Notes under the pieces: model-generated
Told to the model about the DNA's origin: nothing
What the model saw: only the letters and a program-made list of their open reading frames with translations
Database searches by the model: none
Translations under genes and position numbers: made by a program
Assembly: GCA_002284915.1 (NCBI GenBank)
Contig: CP015606.1
Span: forward strand, 1 to 64,000
Reading direction: 5' to 3'
Length of the DNA stretch: 64,000 bases
Origin: Actinobacteria bacterium IMCC26077
Lineage (GTDB): Bacteria > Actinomycetota > Actinomycetes > Nanopelagicales > Nanopelagicaceae
Part shown: positions 43,201 to 52,872 of the stretch, one piece after another
Layout: each line of letters opens with the position of its first letter
How positions within the stretch are numbered: position 1 is the first letter of the stretch

Positions 43201-43488
43201 CGCTGAATTTTCCAATTTTTTCAGGCTTTTTCGGACCTTCGCCGCCAAATCCCCGGCAGATTTGCGAGTGAAGGTCAATCCGAGAACTCGCTCCGGCTCC
43301 ACCAATCCATTGGCAATCAGGTAGACCAAGCGGGTGCTCATCGTCTCGGTCTTGCCAGAGCCGGCGCCCGCGATGGCGACAGCAGGTCTGGTGTGGTCGG
43401 CGGTGATGATCTCGACCTGTTCATCGGTTGGTTCATGTTGGCCGAGGATTTCGGCAATCCGTTTCGGAGAGAAGATAATCTTCGTCAT
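40183..43488 (-). CDS. adnB: AdnB-like UvrD helicase-RecB nuclease
   Basis: 1101-residue subunit of the AdnAB end-resection motor-nuclease. The N-terminal UvrD-type motor has AGAGSGKTETMSTR (Walker A about 40-47), LLDEYQDTSPSQ, HAAKGGEWDLVVIPGL and RRLMYVAVTRAKR. The C-terminal PD-(D/E)xK nuclease has GTAFHTWLEERF, FDVVDWKTGSAKRG and QLAVYRLAW. Processing of double-strand breaks before recombination is the known role in mycobacteria. The start overlaps the adnA stop by four bases, so synthesis is coupled. Confidence 0.93.
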   Translation of the reverse strand: MTKIIFSPKRIAEILGQHEPTDEQVEIITADHTRPAVAIAGAGSGKTETMSTRLVYLIANGLVEPERVLGLTFTRKSAGDLAAKVRKSLKKLENSADFKEELRKHNCEIFNLGVEPTISTYHAYAYRIVKEHSLRIGIEPPEQMLGSAAAWQQVERIVRDYEGEMHRIDLKPSTVIDYLLKLTSQLQEHDVQPEDLERIASEIVEMLANKVPDNARMKKDPGEPIAQTQLARAQLIPLIKEVLDARYLRGQLTYDDQMSLAASLALGNPDIGEMERAKFDVVLLDEYQDTSPSQLRLMQSLFGGGHSITAVGDPHQAIYSWRGASSDSMTSFPSDFPSKEGDLARVFNLSMSWRNDRSILALANTISQPLRAGSNFVPELRARDDAGDGAVAAGLFHNINEEASGIADFLAPHWLPESTSGSESRAASGGSKEPTIESTAILVRKKSQIPEIEMALRDRGIPVEVVGIDGLIHVPEVAEIRAALTVLVDSEAGTALIKLMSGGFWRIGIRDMAALARVAKKRDYERRGSDRANIVNMVLEDMNIEEEDLAKSSIIESLDEIESFDESERSLFSSEGLRRLTDLSRILRSLRRRIHLPIPDLIYFTERELMLGVDVEMTSHRRRYLDRLMDEAANFYAQGGSLRSFLSWLNVAESEERGLKMSGIEVRSDVVQILTIHAAKGGEWDLVVIPGLTTERNHAKNKPENWLTDIAVLPFPLRRDSKKFIEFDASSDNTYKEVKVSLERFADICRDQKESEDRRLMYVAVTRAKRILFATTSWWRNGEDIQDPNNYFIDIATHVEQDGGEMIGDLSAKPDPGEENPNKANQRMAQWPVDPLGESRTLLTKVFDEIKGLAQPERESELSAQIAQIRTTGSHLAQELLRGADMVIRDIAERNKGEIVYLPAHLSVSGLMAFAKSPEEFAARLRRPLPFKPDPIARRGTAFHTWLEERFAAAIPLIGDDELPGASDEGALDDSALEKLKAKWLRSEWADREPYRVEVPFEKSINGTILRGRMDAVYRSDDGTFDVVDWKTGSAKRGAELANAAIQLAVYRLAWAEIEKVPLEHVRAAFHYVGSDETVRPSDLLDQQGLLSLITSVPVAH

Positions 43489-46400
43489 CGCAGCGCCCGC
43501 CCCTCGGGCTTGACTGGACAGCTATTTCGCAGGTGGCAGGATCGACATAGCTCATTCTCAACGGCAAGGAATTTTGTTGCAGCTGCGATATCACTCAACT
43601 TGGTGATGCTCTCGCTCACTTCACTATCAACAATCTCATCTTGCGGGCGATTAGCGCCAGCGACATTGACTGCAGGATAGAAAAGCTCTGCTCCAGCAGC
43701 GGTCGCTTCGGGCAGCAGCGTAGAGAATTGCCCTAGATTGACTGCAAGCTGATAGACCTTGAGCTGAAGATTCTCTTGTGCATCTTTCTTGCTCACCGCA
43801 GATTCGCCCGTCTTCAAATCGACGACAAAAGCCTTATTTTCCTCGGTTTTTTCGAGGCGATCGATGGAGCCCTTGATGACCGTGCGCTCTTGGGTGATAG
43901 TGAATGGCGCTTCCACCGCCACTAATTCCCGATCGGATTCGGAGTGGTAAGTGAAGATATTCTCGACAATCTCCCGTGCGCGAATAAGTTGGGCTTGTCC
44001 ATACCAACCCTTTGCTAGATCAGTCTGCTCGGCAAGCTTCTGCCAAATGGTTTCGAGATCTGTTAGCAATTCGCTTAAGGGCGCCTTGGTAATAAGTTTC
44101 GTAGCGACGAAGTGAAGTGCGGTTCCCAGTATTTGCGAAGTGGAATCGGAGTCCCGCCCACCTGCATGTTCGAATGCCCACTTTAAAGCGCATTTGTTGA
44201 GCGTATCTAAGGAGCTGGGCGAGATTTTTATCTGTTCTTCCTCGCTAAAAAGGGGAATTTCACTACTTATTTCTCGTGTGCCATACCAAGAATCTGGATT
44301 TGCCACTCGTACCCCAGCGCGATGGAGATGGGCGAGAATCGCGACCGCTTCGCCAGCAACTTCATGAGCCGAATCGCCAGTGGTGCCGGTGCCACTGGCA
44401 TCAGCGATTTTTTCGACCGCCTGATTTTCAGTGATAGTTCGGAGCGTGGCAACTAAGCACGATGGCGTGAGATAAGCAGAACGCTGATGTGCAGTGAGCG
44501 CAGATTCATCTTTTCCTAAGATCTCAGCTACTTCATTGAAAAATTGTGAAGGTCGGGAATCTTCTGCGGCGCTGGCAGTGATAATCAGATGATTGCGCGC
44601 GCGGGTGAGCGCGTGGAAAAAGAGCCTTCGTTCATCATCTTTTAGCGCTGAGAGCGCTGCGAGGTGAAACTCGCGCGAGGTTCGATCGCTCGCGCTAGCT
44701 GCACGCATGGTCTCGACGAGTCGTTCGCTACCTAGCAGCGAGCCACGCGGGGTGAGGTTGGGCCAGATCCCCTCTTCAACTCCAGCGACGGCGACTGCCG
44801 ACCACTGCCGCCCCTTTGCAGCGTGGGTGGTGAGGATGCTTACGACATCGGGGCGTTGCGCTTGTGCTGCGATGGTGTCGCTGGCAATCGATTCGTGCAC
44901 GAGTTGGCGGATGAATGCATCACCAGAGTTACCAGGGCGTTGATCGGCATATCGAGCTGCTGCTTCGAAGAGCGCTAGGACGCCATCGAGATCGCGATCG
45001 GCGCTCTCATCACCATTGATCGCATCGCGTTGCCATTTCTGCGCTAAGGCTGAGCCATCTTCATCCTCTGCGCTGCTCCATACCGCCCAGAGGACATCCT
45101 CGCTCGTACCACCAGAACGAGCTACCTTCCGCCCGCTGGCGATGAGCTCGGCGATCCGCTTCACCGGAGCGAATTCGCTCCAATCCACATCTGCCATTGA
45201 AATAGCCATATATTCCCGCAATATTTGATAGGACGAGCGCGAATCATCGCTCTCACGGGAGTTGATGATGGTGGCGCGGATTCGCTTGAGGGTAAGGAAA
45301 TCGGCGCCGCCGTAACGGGAGAGGAGGAGCTCGTCGATCAGCTGATTGGGGAGTAATTCCTCGAGTTTTTCGGGAGTGAACCCCGGGCGATTGAGCGCAA
45401 ATGAGATCGATGCGAGGGTGATGAGGGGCGCCACTGCAGGTTGGGCGTTGAGGGGCAGGCTTTGAATCTCTTCACGAACTGGGATATTCATTGAAGCGAA
45501 GATTCGGCGCAAGGTAGTTGCGCGCGTTGATGGCGAACGGATGATGACAGCCATCTCGCTGTAGGGCAGACCATCACGGAGGTGAAGTTGCTGGAAGCGC
45601 TCTGCAATAAATCGAGCTTCGTCATGGACGCTCTCACATTGCGCTATTGAGATTGCATCTGCACCTGATAATTCCGAAGTGGATGAATCTGCTGGTGATA
45701 AATCTGCTGGTGGTGAATCTGCAGTTGGTAACTCTTCGCGGGCGCTCACGCGATTACGCTGCTCGATCATCCGCGAGAAGGTAAAGCGTGACGCGATCTC
45801 CTTCGTTAATGAAGTAAGGGGCGGAATAGCTCGAAAATCCTTATTTAGCTGGGTTTTTCGCGCTGGCTGGCCATCGCTCCCACGGTACCGCTCGAAGATA
45901 TCTGGCAAGCTCTCAGGATCTGCTCCGCGGAATCGTCCGACTGCGCTATCGGGGTCGAGAAAGAGCGTTAACTCATCAGTGGCTATGAGTTCGAGTAAGT
46001 GGCGGTGGGCCTGATCGCTCTCTTGGAATTCATCAACGAGAATCACTTGGTGACGAGCGCGAATATCCTTTCGAAAATCTTCGTCCTTCTCGAGCGCCTG
46101 CGTTGCTTGGTAGATCATTTCACTCGGGTCGAAAGCGTTCTCATTCTCTAGCCCAGAGACTTCGAGGTACTCCTGCATAAAAGAGCCGGCAGATTTCCAT
46201 AGTGGAAGGTTCTGGCTCGCACCGAGAGCGCTCAATGCTGCAGGAGAGAGCCCATATTCGACCGCACGGGAGATGAGATCTCGAAGTTGGGCGGCAAACG
46301 CTCGCGTCTGTGAGGCATCGCGAAGGTGGTCGGGCCACCCATGGGTATTTGCGTCAAAAGAGCCAGCGAGAAGTTCACGGATTAGATAATCCTGCTCCGG

Positions 46401-46778
46401 CCCAGTTCGTAGTCGAGGTGGCTTCTTCCCTGATTGTGCGCGATGAATTCGCAGAATTGCGAAGGCGAGAGCAGGGAAAGTCTTGACCATCGAACCCGCG
46501 GAAGTTTCGGTTGAATCGGCGAAGATCTCATCGTTTAACTCGCTAGCGCGATGGCGATCAAAGGTGATAACTAGGAGCTTGTTGGGCTCAAAACCCTCAT
46601 TTATATAGCTTTTTGCACGCGCTACCAAGGTTGCGCTTTTGCCCGTTCCGGGTCCGCCGAGAACGACCAGCGGGCCACCGCGATGAGCGATGACTTCCCG
46701 TTGCTGCTCATCGAATGGTATCTCTGGTCGGGCTGGTGCCCGCAGGAGTGTGAGTTGTCGAGGTGCGCTTACTACCAC
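43485..46778 (-). CDS. adnA: AdnA-like UvrD helicase-RecB nuclease with Fe-S cluster
   Basis: 1097-residue partner of AdnB. Walker A is GGPGTGKS (41-48), motif II VDEFQESDQAH and motif V HAAKGRQWSAVAVAG; the motor is less canonical than that of AdnB. The nuclease has LGTALHFVATKL, AFVVDLKTGES and LKVYQLAV, and four Cys for an iron-sulphur cluster: NKCALKW, then CRSCHLRNSC near the end. A Ser/Asp/Pro-rich stretch near residue 360 looks like a linker. The GTG start lies nine bases after the tetR stop, so tetR-adnA-adnB is probably one operon. Confidence 0.92.
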   Translation of the reverse strand: MVVSAPRQLTLLRAPARPEIPFDEQQREVIAHRGGPLVVLGGPGTGKSATLVARAKSYINEGFEPNKLLVITFDRHRASELNDEIFADSTETSAGSMVKTFPALAFAILRIHRAQSGKKPPRLRTGPEQDYLIRELLAGSFDANTHGWPDHLRDASQTRAFAAQLRDLISRAVEYGLSPAALSALGASQNLPLWKSAGSFMQEYLEVSGLENENAFDPSEMIYQATQALEKDEDFRKDIRARHQVILVDEFQESDQAHRHLLELIATDELTLFLDPDSAVGRFRGADPESLPDIFERYRGSDGQPARKTQLNKDFRAIPPLTSLTKEIASRFTFSRMIEQRNRVSAREELPTADSPPADLSPADSSTSELSGADAISIAQCESVHDEARFIAERFQQLHLRDGLPYSEMAVIIRSPSTRATTLRRIFASMNIPVREEIQSLPLNAQPAVAPLITLASISFALNRPGFTPEKLEELLPNQLIDELLLSRYGGADFLTLKRIRATIINSRESDDSRSSYQILREYMAISMADVDWSEFAPVKRIAELIASGRKVARSGGTSEDVLWAVWSSAEDEDGSALAQKWQRDAINGDESADRDLDGVLALFEAAARYADQRPGNSGDAFIRQLVHESIASDTIAAQAQRPDVVSILTTHAAKGRQWSAVAVAGVEEGIWPNLTPRGSLLGSERLVETMRAASASDRTSREFHLAALSALKDDERRLFFHALTRARNHLIITASAAEDSRPSQFFNEVAEILGKDESALTAHQRSAYLTPSCLVATLRTITENQAVEKIADASGTGTTGDSAHEVAGEAVAILAHLHRAGVRVANPDSWYGTREISSEIPLFSEEEQIKISPSSLDTLNKCALKWAFEHAGGRDSDSTSQILGTALHFVATKLITKAPLSELLTDLETIWQKLAEQTDLAKGWYGQAQLIRAREIVENIFTYHSESDRELVAVEAPFTITQERTVIKGSIDRLEKTEENKAFVVDLKTGESAVSKKDAQENLQLKVYQLAVNLGQFSTLLPEATAAGAELFYPAVNVAGANRPQDEIVDSEVSESITKLSDIAAATKFLAVENELCRSCHLRNSCPVKPEGRALR

Positions 46779-46787
46779 TGTCGCTGC

Positions 46788-47405
46788 TTAGCCTTTAGCA
46801 GGTGGAGCCATGAAGGTCTGTTCGGCGATATTCATGATGAAATCGTTCCACTCCCCTTCGGCGACTCCAGTGGGGTTGTAATCATTGACTAATTTGCCGA
46901 GGGTGTAAGCCTGAATAAATGTAGCAAGAGCCTTCGAATTTACATCAGAGCGAAAAAGCCCTTTATTTTTTACCTCTTCGGTGACATCAGCGATGGCATC
47001 AGTAAGGCGCTGCGTCTCAGCGCCCATCTGCTTTGCCATTCGGGGATTCTGTAGACATGCGGCGAGCGCTTGCGCTCGTTCAGCGCGCGCACTTTTGCGA
47101 GAATCGGCTTGCGTCTGCTCGGTGAGAATTCGAAGTGCGTTACGTAGTTCATCTTGTGTCCGCGCCTTCGCAACATAATTCGTTAAAAATTCGATAGATA
47201 CATCGATCCATTGTGAGTAGCGATAAATCTGCGCGGTTTCGACAAGCTCTTGTAGATCTTCGAAGTGGTGATACATCGAACCCTTGGATGCGCCGGAGTT
47301 TTCGAGTACTTCATCGGCGAGAATTTCGCTCGGTTTCTTCGTGGCAAGCAGCGCAACGACCGTCTCGGTGAGGAGGCGTTTTGTCGGGTGAAAGCGGGTG
47401 AGCAC
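46788..47405 (-). CDS. TetR-family transcriptional regulator
   Basis: 205-residue TetR regulator. The N-terminal HTH reads SEILADEVLENSGASKGSMYHHFEDLQELV (seen in parts), with the typical YHHF; the C-terminal ligand domain is TetR_C-like (GLFRSDVNSKALATFIQAYTLGKLV). TACCTT six bases before the GTG start indicates a leaderless promoter, with the palindrome AGGTACCT over the -10. It is the first gene before adnA and adnB, so it could control its own operon and thereby end-resection capacity; this link is inferred only from spacing. Confidence 0.88.
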   Translation of the reverse strand: MLTRFHPTKRLLTETVVALLATKKPSEILADEVLENSGASKGSMYHHFEDLQELVETAQIYRYSQWIDVSIEFLTNYVAKARTQDELRNALRILTEQTQADSRKSARAERAQALAACLQNPRMAKQMGAETQRLTDAIADVTEEVKNKGLFRSDVNSKALATFIQAYTLGKLVNDYNPTGVAEGEWNDFIMNIAEQTFMAPPAKG

Positions 47406-47411
47406 TATCTA

Positions 47412-47417
47412 AAGGTA
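47412..47417 (-). promoter_or_regulatory. -10 TACCTT, leaderless promoter of tetR-adnAB
   Basis: TACCTT six bases before the GTG at 47405; the palindrome AGGTACCT (47413-47420) overlaps it and could be an operator. Confidence 0.48.
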
Positions 47418-47481
47418 CCTCGGCCCGCCGACTTCTAATGAAAGTTTGGCTTAAATGGCCGAGTGTGGAAACGCTTGACTT

Positions 47482-49362
47482 CTAGTCGCCATCAATCTGC
47501 TCGTTACGCTTCTTGACTTTTGAGGTCGCCCGTCCACGTTCATTCTGATCAAGAATGACTTTACGGATTCGCACAGTCTTCGGCGTTACTTCGACGCACT
47601 CATCTTCACGACAGAACTCGAGAGCTTGCTCAAGGTTCAAATGCTTTGGTGGAATGAGGCGATCGGCATCATCAGAGCCCGAAGCGCGCATATTGGTGAG
47701 CTTCTTCTCGCGCACTGGATTGACATCCATATCTTCATTCCGTGCATTCTCGCCGATGACCATTCCTTCATAAACTTCAGATCCTGGCTCAACAAAGATG
47801 GTGCCGCGCTCTTGAAGCGAAGAGAGCGCGTATGAGGTAACCATGCCGCGACGGTCAGCTACGAGTGAACCGGTAGGACGGGTGAGAATCTCGCCATGCC
47901 ACGGTTCATAGCCATCAAAGACATGGTGGAGTAATCCGGTGCCCCGAGTTTCGGTGAGGAATTCGGTTCGAAAACCAATGAGGCCACGCGATGGCACTCG
48001 ATAATCCATCCGAATCCACCCAGTGCCATGGTTGGTCATCTGCGCCATCCGGCCTTTGCGGCTTGCCATCAATTGCGTGATGATGCCAAGAAAATCCTCT
48101 GGAACATCGATGGTGAGTGATTCCATCGGTTCATTGAGCTTGCCATCAATCATCTTGGTAACAACTTGAGGCTTGCCAACAGTTAATTCGAACGTTTCGC
48201 GACGCATGATTTCAACGAGAACTGCGAGTTGGAGCTCGCCGCGTCCTTGCACCTCCCAGGTATCGGGACGGTCTGTCGGAAGCAATCGAAGTGAGACATT
48301 TCCAACCAGCTCAGCATCGAGACGGTTCTTCACTAACCGAGCCGTGAGCTTCTTACCCTCTTGGCCAGCTAAAGGTGAGGTATTAATGCCAATCGTCATC
48401 GAAATCGATGGTTCGTCGACAGTGATTAGTGGCAGCGCAACTGGGTTCTCTGGATCGGCGAGAGTCTCACCAATAGTGATGGTCTCGAAACCAGCAACGG
48501 CGATGATGTCACCAGGACCTGCGCTTTCGACTGACTGCCGCTCCAAACCATCATTCATAAGTAGTTCTACGACTTTTGCCCGCTCGATACTGCCATCAAC
48601 CTTGATCCATGCAACTTGTTGACCCTTACGGATCGTTCCTTGATGGATGCGACAGATTGCCAAGCGACCAAGATATGGCGAAGCATCCAAGTTTGTTACT
48701 TGAGCCTGCAGCGCCGCACCTTCGGTATACGTTGGAGCTGGAATTGTGTTGTAAATCGTCTCAAATAAAACATCGAGATTACTCTCGTTGGGCATCCCGC
48801 CATTTTCAGGGCGTTCTAGGCTTGCTCGACCAGCCTTGGCGCTCGCGTAGATAATTGGGAATTCGATTTGCTTCTCATCGGCATCGAGATCGAGGAACAA
48901 CTCATACGCCTCATCAACTACTTCTGCGATTCGCGAATCGGGGCGATCGACTTTGTTGATTACCAAGATCACTGGCAAGTTTTTGGAGAGCGCTTTACGT
49001 AAAACGAAACGTGTCTGCGGCAGCGGTCCTTCGGAGGCATCGACGAGCAAGAGCACGCCATTAACCATCTCGAGTCCACGTTCGACCTCGCCACCAAAAT
49101 CGGCGTGGCCAGGGGTGTCGATGATGTTGACGGTCCGATCGCCCCGCTTGATAGCGGTATTTTTGGCGAGGATGGTGATCCCCTTTTCGCGCTCGAGATC
49201 CATCGAATCCATGACCCGATCGTCGCCTTCGCCCTTCTCTTTATGGGCAGCGAAAGCACCGGATTGCCAGAGCATGGCATCGACCAATGTGGTCTTGCCA
49301 TGGTCTACGTGAGCGATGATGGCGATATTCCGCAAATCATCGCGTTTATTCGAATTACTCAA
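47482..49362 (-). CDS. typA: GTP-binding protein TypA/BipA
   Basis: 626-residue translational GTPase, a paralogue of EF-G/LepA involved in ribosome assembly and stress. G1 is [15 protein letters not shown], switch [19 protein letters not shown]4 [10 protein letters not shown]. The C-terminal BipA-specific domain includes [16 protein letters not shown] and GYEPWHGEI. The start is TTG at 49362, matching the family N terminus ([18 protein letters not shown]), with only weak upstream signals. Confidence 0.96.
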   Translation of the reverse strand: MSNSNKRDDLRNIAIIAHVDHGKTTLVDAMLWQSGAFAAHKEKGEGDDRVMDSMDLEREKGITILAKNTAIKRGDRTVNIIDTPGHADFGGEVERGLEMVNGVLLLVDASEGPLPQTRFVLRKALSKNLPVILVINKVDRPDSRIAEVVDEAYELFLDLDADEKQIEFPIIYASAKAGRASLERPENGGMPNESNLDVLFETIYNTIPAPTYTEGAALQAQVTNLDASPYLGRLAICRIHQGTIRKGQQVAWIKVDGSIERAKVVELLMNDGLERQSVESAGPGDIIAVAGFETITIGETLADPENPVALPLITVDEPSISMTIGINTSPLAGQEGKKLTARLVKNRLDAELVGNVSLRLLPTDRPDTWEVQGRGELQLAVLVEIMRRETFELTVGKPQVVTKMIDGKLNEPMESLTIDVPEDFLGIITQLMASRKGRMAQMTNHGTGWIRMDYRVPSRGLIGFRTEFLTETRGTGLLHHVFDGYEPWHGEILTRPTGSLVADRRGMVTSYALSSLQERGTIFVEPGSEVYEGMVIGENARNEDMDVNPVREKKLTNMRASGSDDADRLIPPKHLNLEQALEFCREDECVEVTPKTVRIRKVILDQNERGRATSKVKKRNEQIDGD

Positions 49363-49460
49363 GATATACCCATTTCGTCGGGCTCTAGAGTAGGTTCCAA
49401 GGAGTGGGTTTGTCGAATCGCCACGTGAGTGACTAACGCAGATAAGAGGAAAAAATCACG

Positions 49461-50582
49461 ATGAAAGTTGGATTTATCGGTGGTGGCACTGATTCAGCTA
49501 TTGGTCGAGCACACTTTTCAGCAATCAATATCGATCGTAAATATTCCCTTGATACCGGTGTATTTAGCATCGATTCTCTCGCTAATCGCGGCTCTGGAGA
49601 GTTCTACGGTGTAAGTAAAGAGCGCGTCTACGACGACATCGAAAGTTTCCTCGCAAGCGAATGTAATCAACTCGATGCCGTCATAGTGCTCACACCAACG
49701 CCGCTCCACTTCGAACATATCAATCAGATACTTGATGCGCAGCTCCCAGTAATCTCCGAGAAAGCGCTCTGCGCGAATAGCAATGATGCGGCAGCGCTCG
49801 CAGATCGAGTAGCGCGCGAGAAACGCTTCTTATCGGTGACCTTTACCTATACCGGCTATCCAATGGTTCGGGAGATCAAGCGGATGGTGGGTGATGGGAT
49901 ACTCGGTGAACTTTTGGCATGCCAAGTCGAAATGCCCCAAGAGAGTTTTATTCGCGCAACTGCCTCAGGTGGAAAACCAGTTCCCCAGGAGTGGCGCCAA
50001 CTCGATTATGAGATTCCGAGTGTGACTTTGGACCTTGGATCGCATGTGGTCAATCTCCTCGAATTTATTACTGGCGATCAGATTGCTCGAGTTTCTGCAC
50101 TTGCACACCATTCAGGCGAGGTATCTACACTCATCGATAATGTGCTGGCGATTGGCGAAATGAAGCGCGGTACAGCGATCTCTCTGCAATGGAACAAAGT
50201 CTCCTTAGGTAAACGAAATGGTCTCGCGTGCACAATTCATGGGAGCAAAGCTTCGATTTCCTGGGAGCAAGAGAACCCGGAATACCTCCGCTTTTCTGGA
50301 AAGGATGGCGCTGTCCAGATTCTCGACCGGAGCCATTCGATGATTACCATTGCCTCGCAAGGAAGATATCAACGATTTAAGGTTGGTCATCCTGCTGGAT
50401 ATATCGAGGCATTTGCCAATCTCTACCAAGATATCGCTACAGATTTACAAAGTTTTAAATCAGGAGAAACACTTAATAATCCGTACACCCACAGCGCTAC
50501 AAATTCAGCAGATGGACTTCGCGTTTTAGAGGCGCTGCACGAGAGCGCTGCAACTAGATCGTGGGTCGAGATCAGACGTTAA
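49461..50582 (+). CDS. Gfo/Idh/MocA-family oxidoreductase
   Basis: 373-residue NAD(P)-dependent dehydrogenase. The Rossmann start is KVGFIGGGTDSAIGRAHFSA, the conserved EK segment is ISEKALCANS, and the C-terminal domain holds EWRQLDYEIPSVTLDLGSHVVNLLEF with a probable catalytic Asp/His. These enzymes oxidise sugars or sugar derivatives; the exact substrate is unknown. GAGGA lies ten bases before the ATG. Its 3' end overlaps the converging ychF by 11 bases. Confidence 0.88.
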   Translation: MKVGFIGGGTDSAIGRAHFSAINIDRKYSLDTGVFSIDSLANRGSGEFYGVSKERVYDDIESFLASECNQLDAVIVLTPTPLHFEHINQILDAQLPVISEKALCANSNDAAALADRVAREKRFLSVTFTYTGYPMVREIKRMVGDGILGELLACQVEMPQESFIRATASGGKPVPQEWRQLDYEIPSVTLDLGSHVVNLLEFITGDQIARVSALAHHSGEVSTLIDNVLAIGEMKRGTAISLQWNKVSLGKRNGLACTIHGSKASISWEQENPEYLRFSGKDGAVQILDRSHSMITIASQGRYQRFKVGHPAGYIEAFANLYQDIATDLQSFKSGETLNNPYTHSATNSADGLRVLEALHESAATRSWVEIRR

Positions 50583-51645
50583 AACGGAATTCGACTACGT
50601 CGCCATCGTGCATGACGTAATCCTTCCCCTCCATTCGCACCTTTCCTTTGGTGCGCGCTTCAGCGAGTGACCCGGCTGCAACCAGATCCTCAAAAGAGAC
50701 AACTTCCGCCTTAATAAATCCTTTTTGGAAATCGGTATGAATCACGCCAGCAGCAACTGGAGCGGTATCGCCCTTGTGAATCGTCCATGCTCGCGCTTCT
50801 TTGGGGCCAGCGGTGAGATAAGTCTGCAAGCCCAGAGTCACAAAACCCACTCGGGCAAGAGTGCGCAAGCCTGGCTCCTTCAAACCGATTGATTCCAGGA
50901 GCTCTAACGCATCTGCTTCATCGAGCTCAGCGAGATCAGCTTCAGTCTTCGCATCCAAGAAGATTGCCTCAGCAGGTGCGACCTGAGCGCGCAACTTCTT
51001 TTTCAACTCTTCGTCACCAAGTTCAGCAGCATCGACATTGAATACATATATAAATGGTTTTGCAGTAAGTAAGTGGAGCTCTTTGAGTAGATCCTGGTCG
51101 AGATTTGTCGCAGAGATAAGCTTTCCTTCTTTAAGTAAAGCTTCAGCTTTCTTAATTTCATCGATGGCGGCAGTTAAATCCTTATTTTGTCGCGCCTCTT
51201 TCTCTAACCGAGGAAGCGCTTTCTCAATCGTTTGGAGATCGGCGAGCGCAAGCTCGGTATTTATCGTCTCGATATCCGAGAGTGGATCAACTTTGCCATC
51301 AACGTGCACGACATCACCATCGTTGAAAACTCGCACTACTTGGCAGATTGCATCTGCCTCACGAATATTCGCTAAGAACTTATTACCAAGCCCGGCGCCT
51401 TCAGATGCGCCTTTGACGATACCGGCGATATCCACAAATGAAACTGAGGCGGGAATGATCTGCTCGGAACCAAAAATCTGCGCCAGGACTGCGAGGCGAT
51501 CATCGGGTACACCGACCACCCCGACGTTTGGCTCAATGGTGGCAAAGGGATAATTGGCGGCAAGAACCTGATTTTTGGTGAGGGCATTAAAGAGGGTGGA
51601 CTTGCCGACATTGGGCAGACCGACGATTCCAATAGAGAGGCTCAC
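50572..51645 (-). CDS. ychF: ribosome-binding ATPase/GTPase YchF
   Basis: 357-residue OBG-family protein binding ATP in preference to GTP. G1 is GLPNVGKSTLFNAL, switch region DIAGIVKGASEGAGLGNKFL, the G4 region NVDAAEL, and a C-terminal TGS domain (AWTIHKGDTAPVAAGVIH) follows a helical insert. Start GTG; a TAGGCT hexamer nine bases upstream suggests a leader of one or two bases. Confidence 0.96.
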   Translation of the reverse strand: MSLSIGIVGLPNVGKSTLFNALTKNQVLAANYPFATIEPNVGVVGVPDDRLAVLAQIFGSEQIIPASVSFVDIAGIVKGASEGAGLGNKFLANIREADAICQVVRVFNDGDVVHVDGKVDPLSDIETINTELALADLQTIEKALPRLEKEARQNKDLTAAIDEIKKAEALLKEGKLISATNLDQDLLKELHLLTAKPFIYVFNVDAAELGDEELKKKLRAQVAPAEAIFLDAKTEADLAELDEADALELLESIGLKEPGLRTLARVGFVTLGLQTYLTAGPKEARAWTIHKGDTAPVAAGVIHTDFQKGFIKAEVVSFEDLVAAGSLAEARTKGKVRMEGKDYVMHDGDVVEFRFNV

Positions 51646-51696
51646 GAGGAGTAGAGCCTACGGGGCTTTGTCACCCCCTCCTGCCACGATTGCCCC

Positions 51697-52872
51697 ATGA
51701 ACCTCGATCCAGCTCTCGCTCTTGCCCTCGGGCTTCTGGCGGGGGTAGCCATTGGCACCGCCCTTACCTATCTATTAATGCGTCGAGAGAGCGGGCTCCT
51801 TCGAAGCCAACTCGAGGCCCAACTCGCTGCTCAACGTGAGGTGAGCGCTCAGGGGAACACCTCTTCCCTTGAAGCTACCGCGCGCATTGATGAGCTCCTC
51901 CGGGCAATGAATACCGGCATGGCGCAACTTACAGAGAAGACTCAAGCAGCCGAGCTCAAGCGCGCCGAAGTTGAGGCGCAGATCAAAGAACAGATTAAGA
52001 ATATGAGCGAGAAGAATGAGCGGCTCGTACTTGAAACGGCAAAGCTTGCCGGGGCTCTCTCAAAGGCGCAGAGTCGAGGTCAGCTCGGTGAGGCGCAACT
52101 AGAGATGATTCTTGAGAGCTCTGGACTACGCGAAGGAATCCATTTCGAACGACAAGAGCATCGAGTCACCGATGGCGAACTCTCGAAACCAGATATCACT
52201 ATCAAGATGCCTGGTGGTTCCGAGATTTTTGTTGATTCCAAATTCCCCTTTGATCGCTTCTGGGATGGAGTGAGCGCTGAGGATCCTTCCGAGCGGGCAA
52301 CGCTCATGGCGGCGCATGCAAAAGATCTTCTTAGCCACATCAATTCGCTCGCAAAACGCGGTTATCACGAGAGCTCTGCCTCACCAGATTTTGTCGTCCT
52401 CTTCGCTCCTTTTGAATCGATATTAAGTGAAGCGCTCGATGCTGATTCGCTCCTCCTGCAGAAAGCTTTTGCAAAGAATGTCGTACTCGCTACACCGACG
52501 ACAATGCTCGCCTTGCTCCGGACAATTGCTTATGGATTCTCACGTCACGACCTAGCGCGTAATGCCGATGAGATTCGCAACCTTGCTGGCGAACTTCTCA
52601 AACGAGTGGGAAAGGTCCACGAACGGATTGAGAACCTTGGCGATAAGATTAAGAGCGCGGAGAAGGCATTTAATGATCTCGTCGCCTCAGCTGAAAATCA
52701 TCTCCTTGTCCCTGCCCGCAAGATGACAGCTCTTGGCGCCCCCGCCGCTAAGGAGCTCTCACCAATGGCTGCACTCGATGGCGAACTTCGCCCGATCCGA
52801 GCTGCTGCAGAAAGTTCCGATAGTGGCGATGAATTAGACTTAACGCTCACGAGCGATGAAGGAGCGAAGTGA
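51697..52872 (+). CDS. rmuC: DNA recombination protein RmuC
   Basis: 391-residue RmuC-family protein. It has an N-terminal membrane helix (about 5-25), a coiled coil (about 30-115) and the core nuclease-like domain with REGIHFERQEHR, DITIKMPGGSEIFVDSKFPFDRF and VVLFAPFESILSEAL. It limits rearrangements at inverted repeats in other bacteria. Its stop overlaps the start of the DUF6542 gene by four bases. Confidence 0.93.
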   Translation: MNLDPALALALGLLAGVAIGTALTYLLMRRESGLLRSQLEAQLAAQREVSAQGNTSSLEATARIDELLRAMNTGMAQLTEKTQAAELKRAEVEAQIKEQIKNMSEKNERLVLETAKLAGALSKAQSRGQLGEAQLEMILESSGLREGIHFERQEHRVTDGELSKPDITIKMPGGSEIFVDSKFPFDRFWDGVSAEDPSERATLMAAHAKDLLSHINSLAKRGYHESSASPDFVVLFAPFESILSEALDADSLLLQKAFAKNVVLATPTTMLALLRTIAYGFSRHDLARNADEIRNLAGELLKRVGKVHERIENLGDKIKSAEKAFNDLVASAENHLLVPARKMTALGAPAAKELSPMAALDGELRPIRAAAESSDSGDELDLTLTSDEGAK

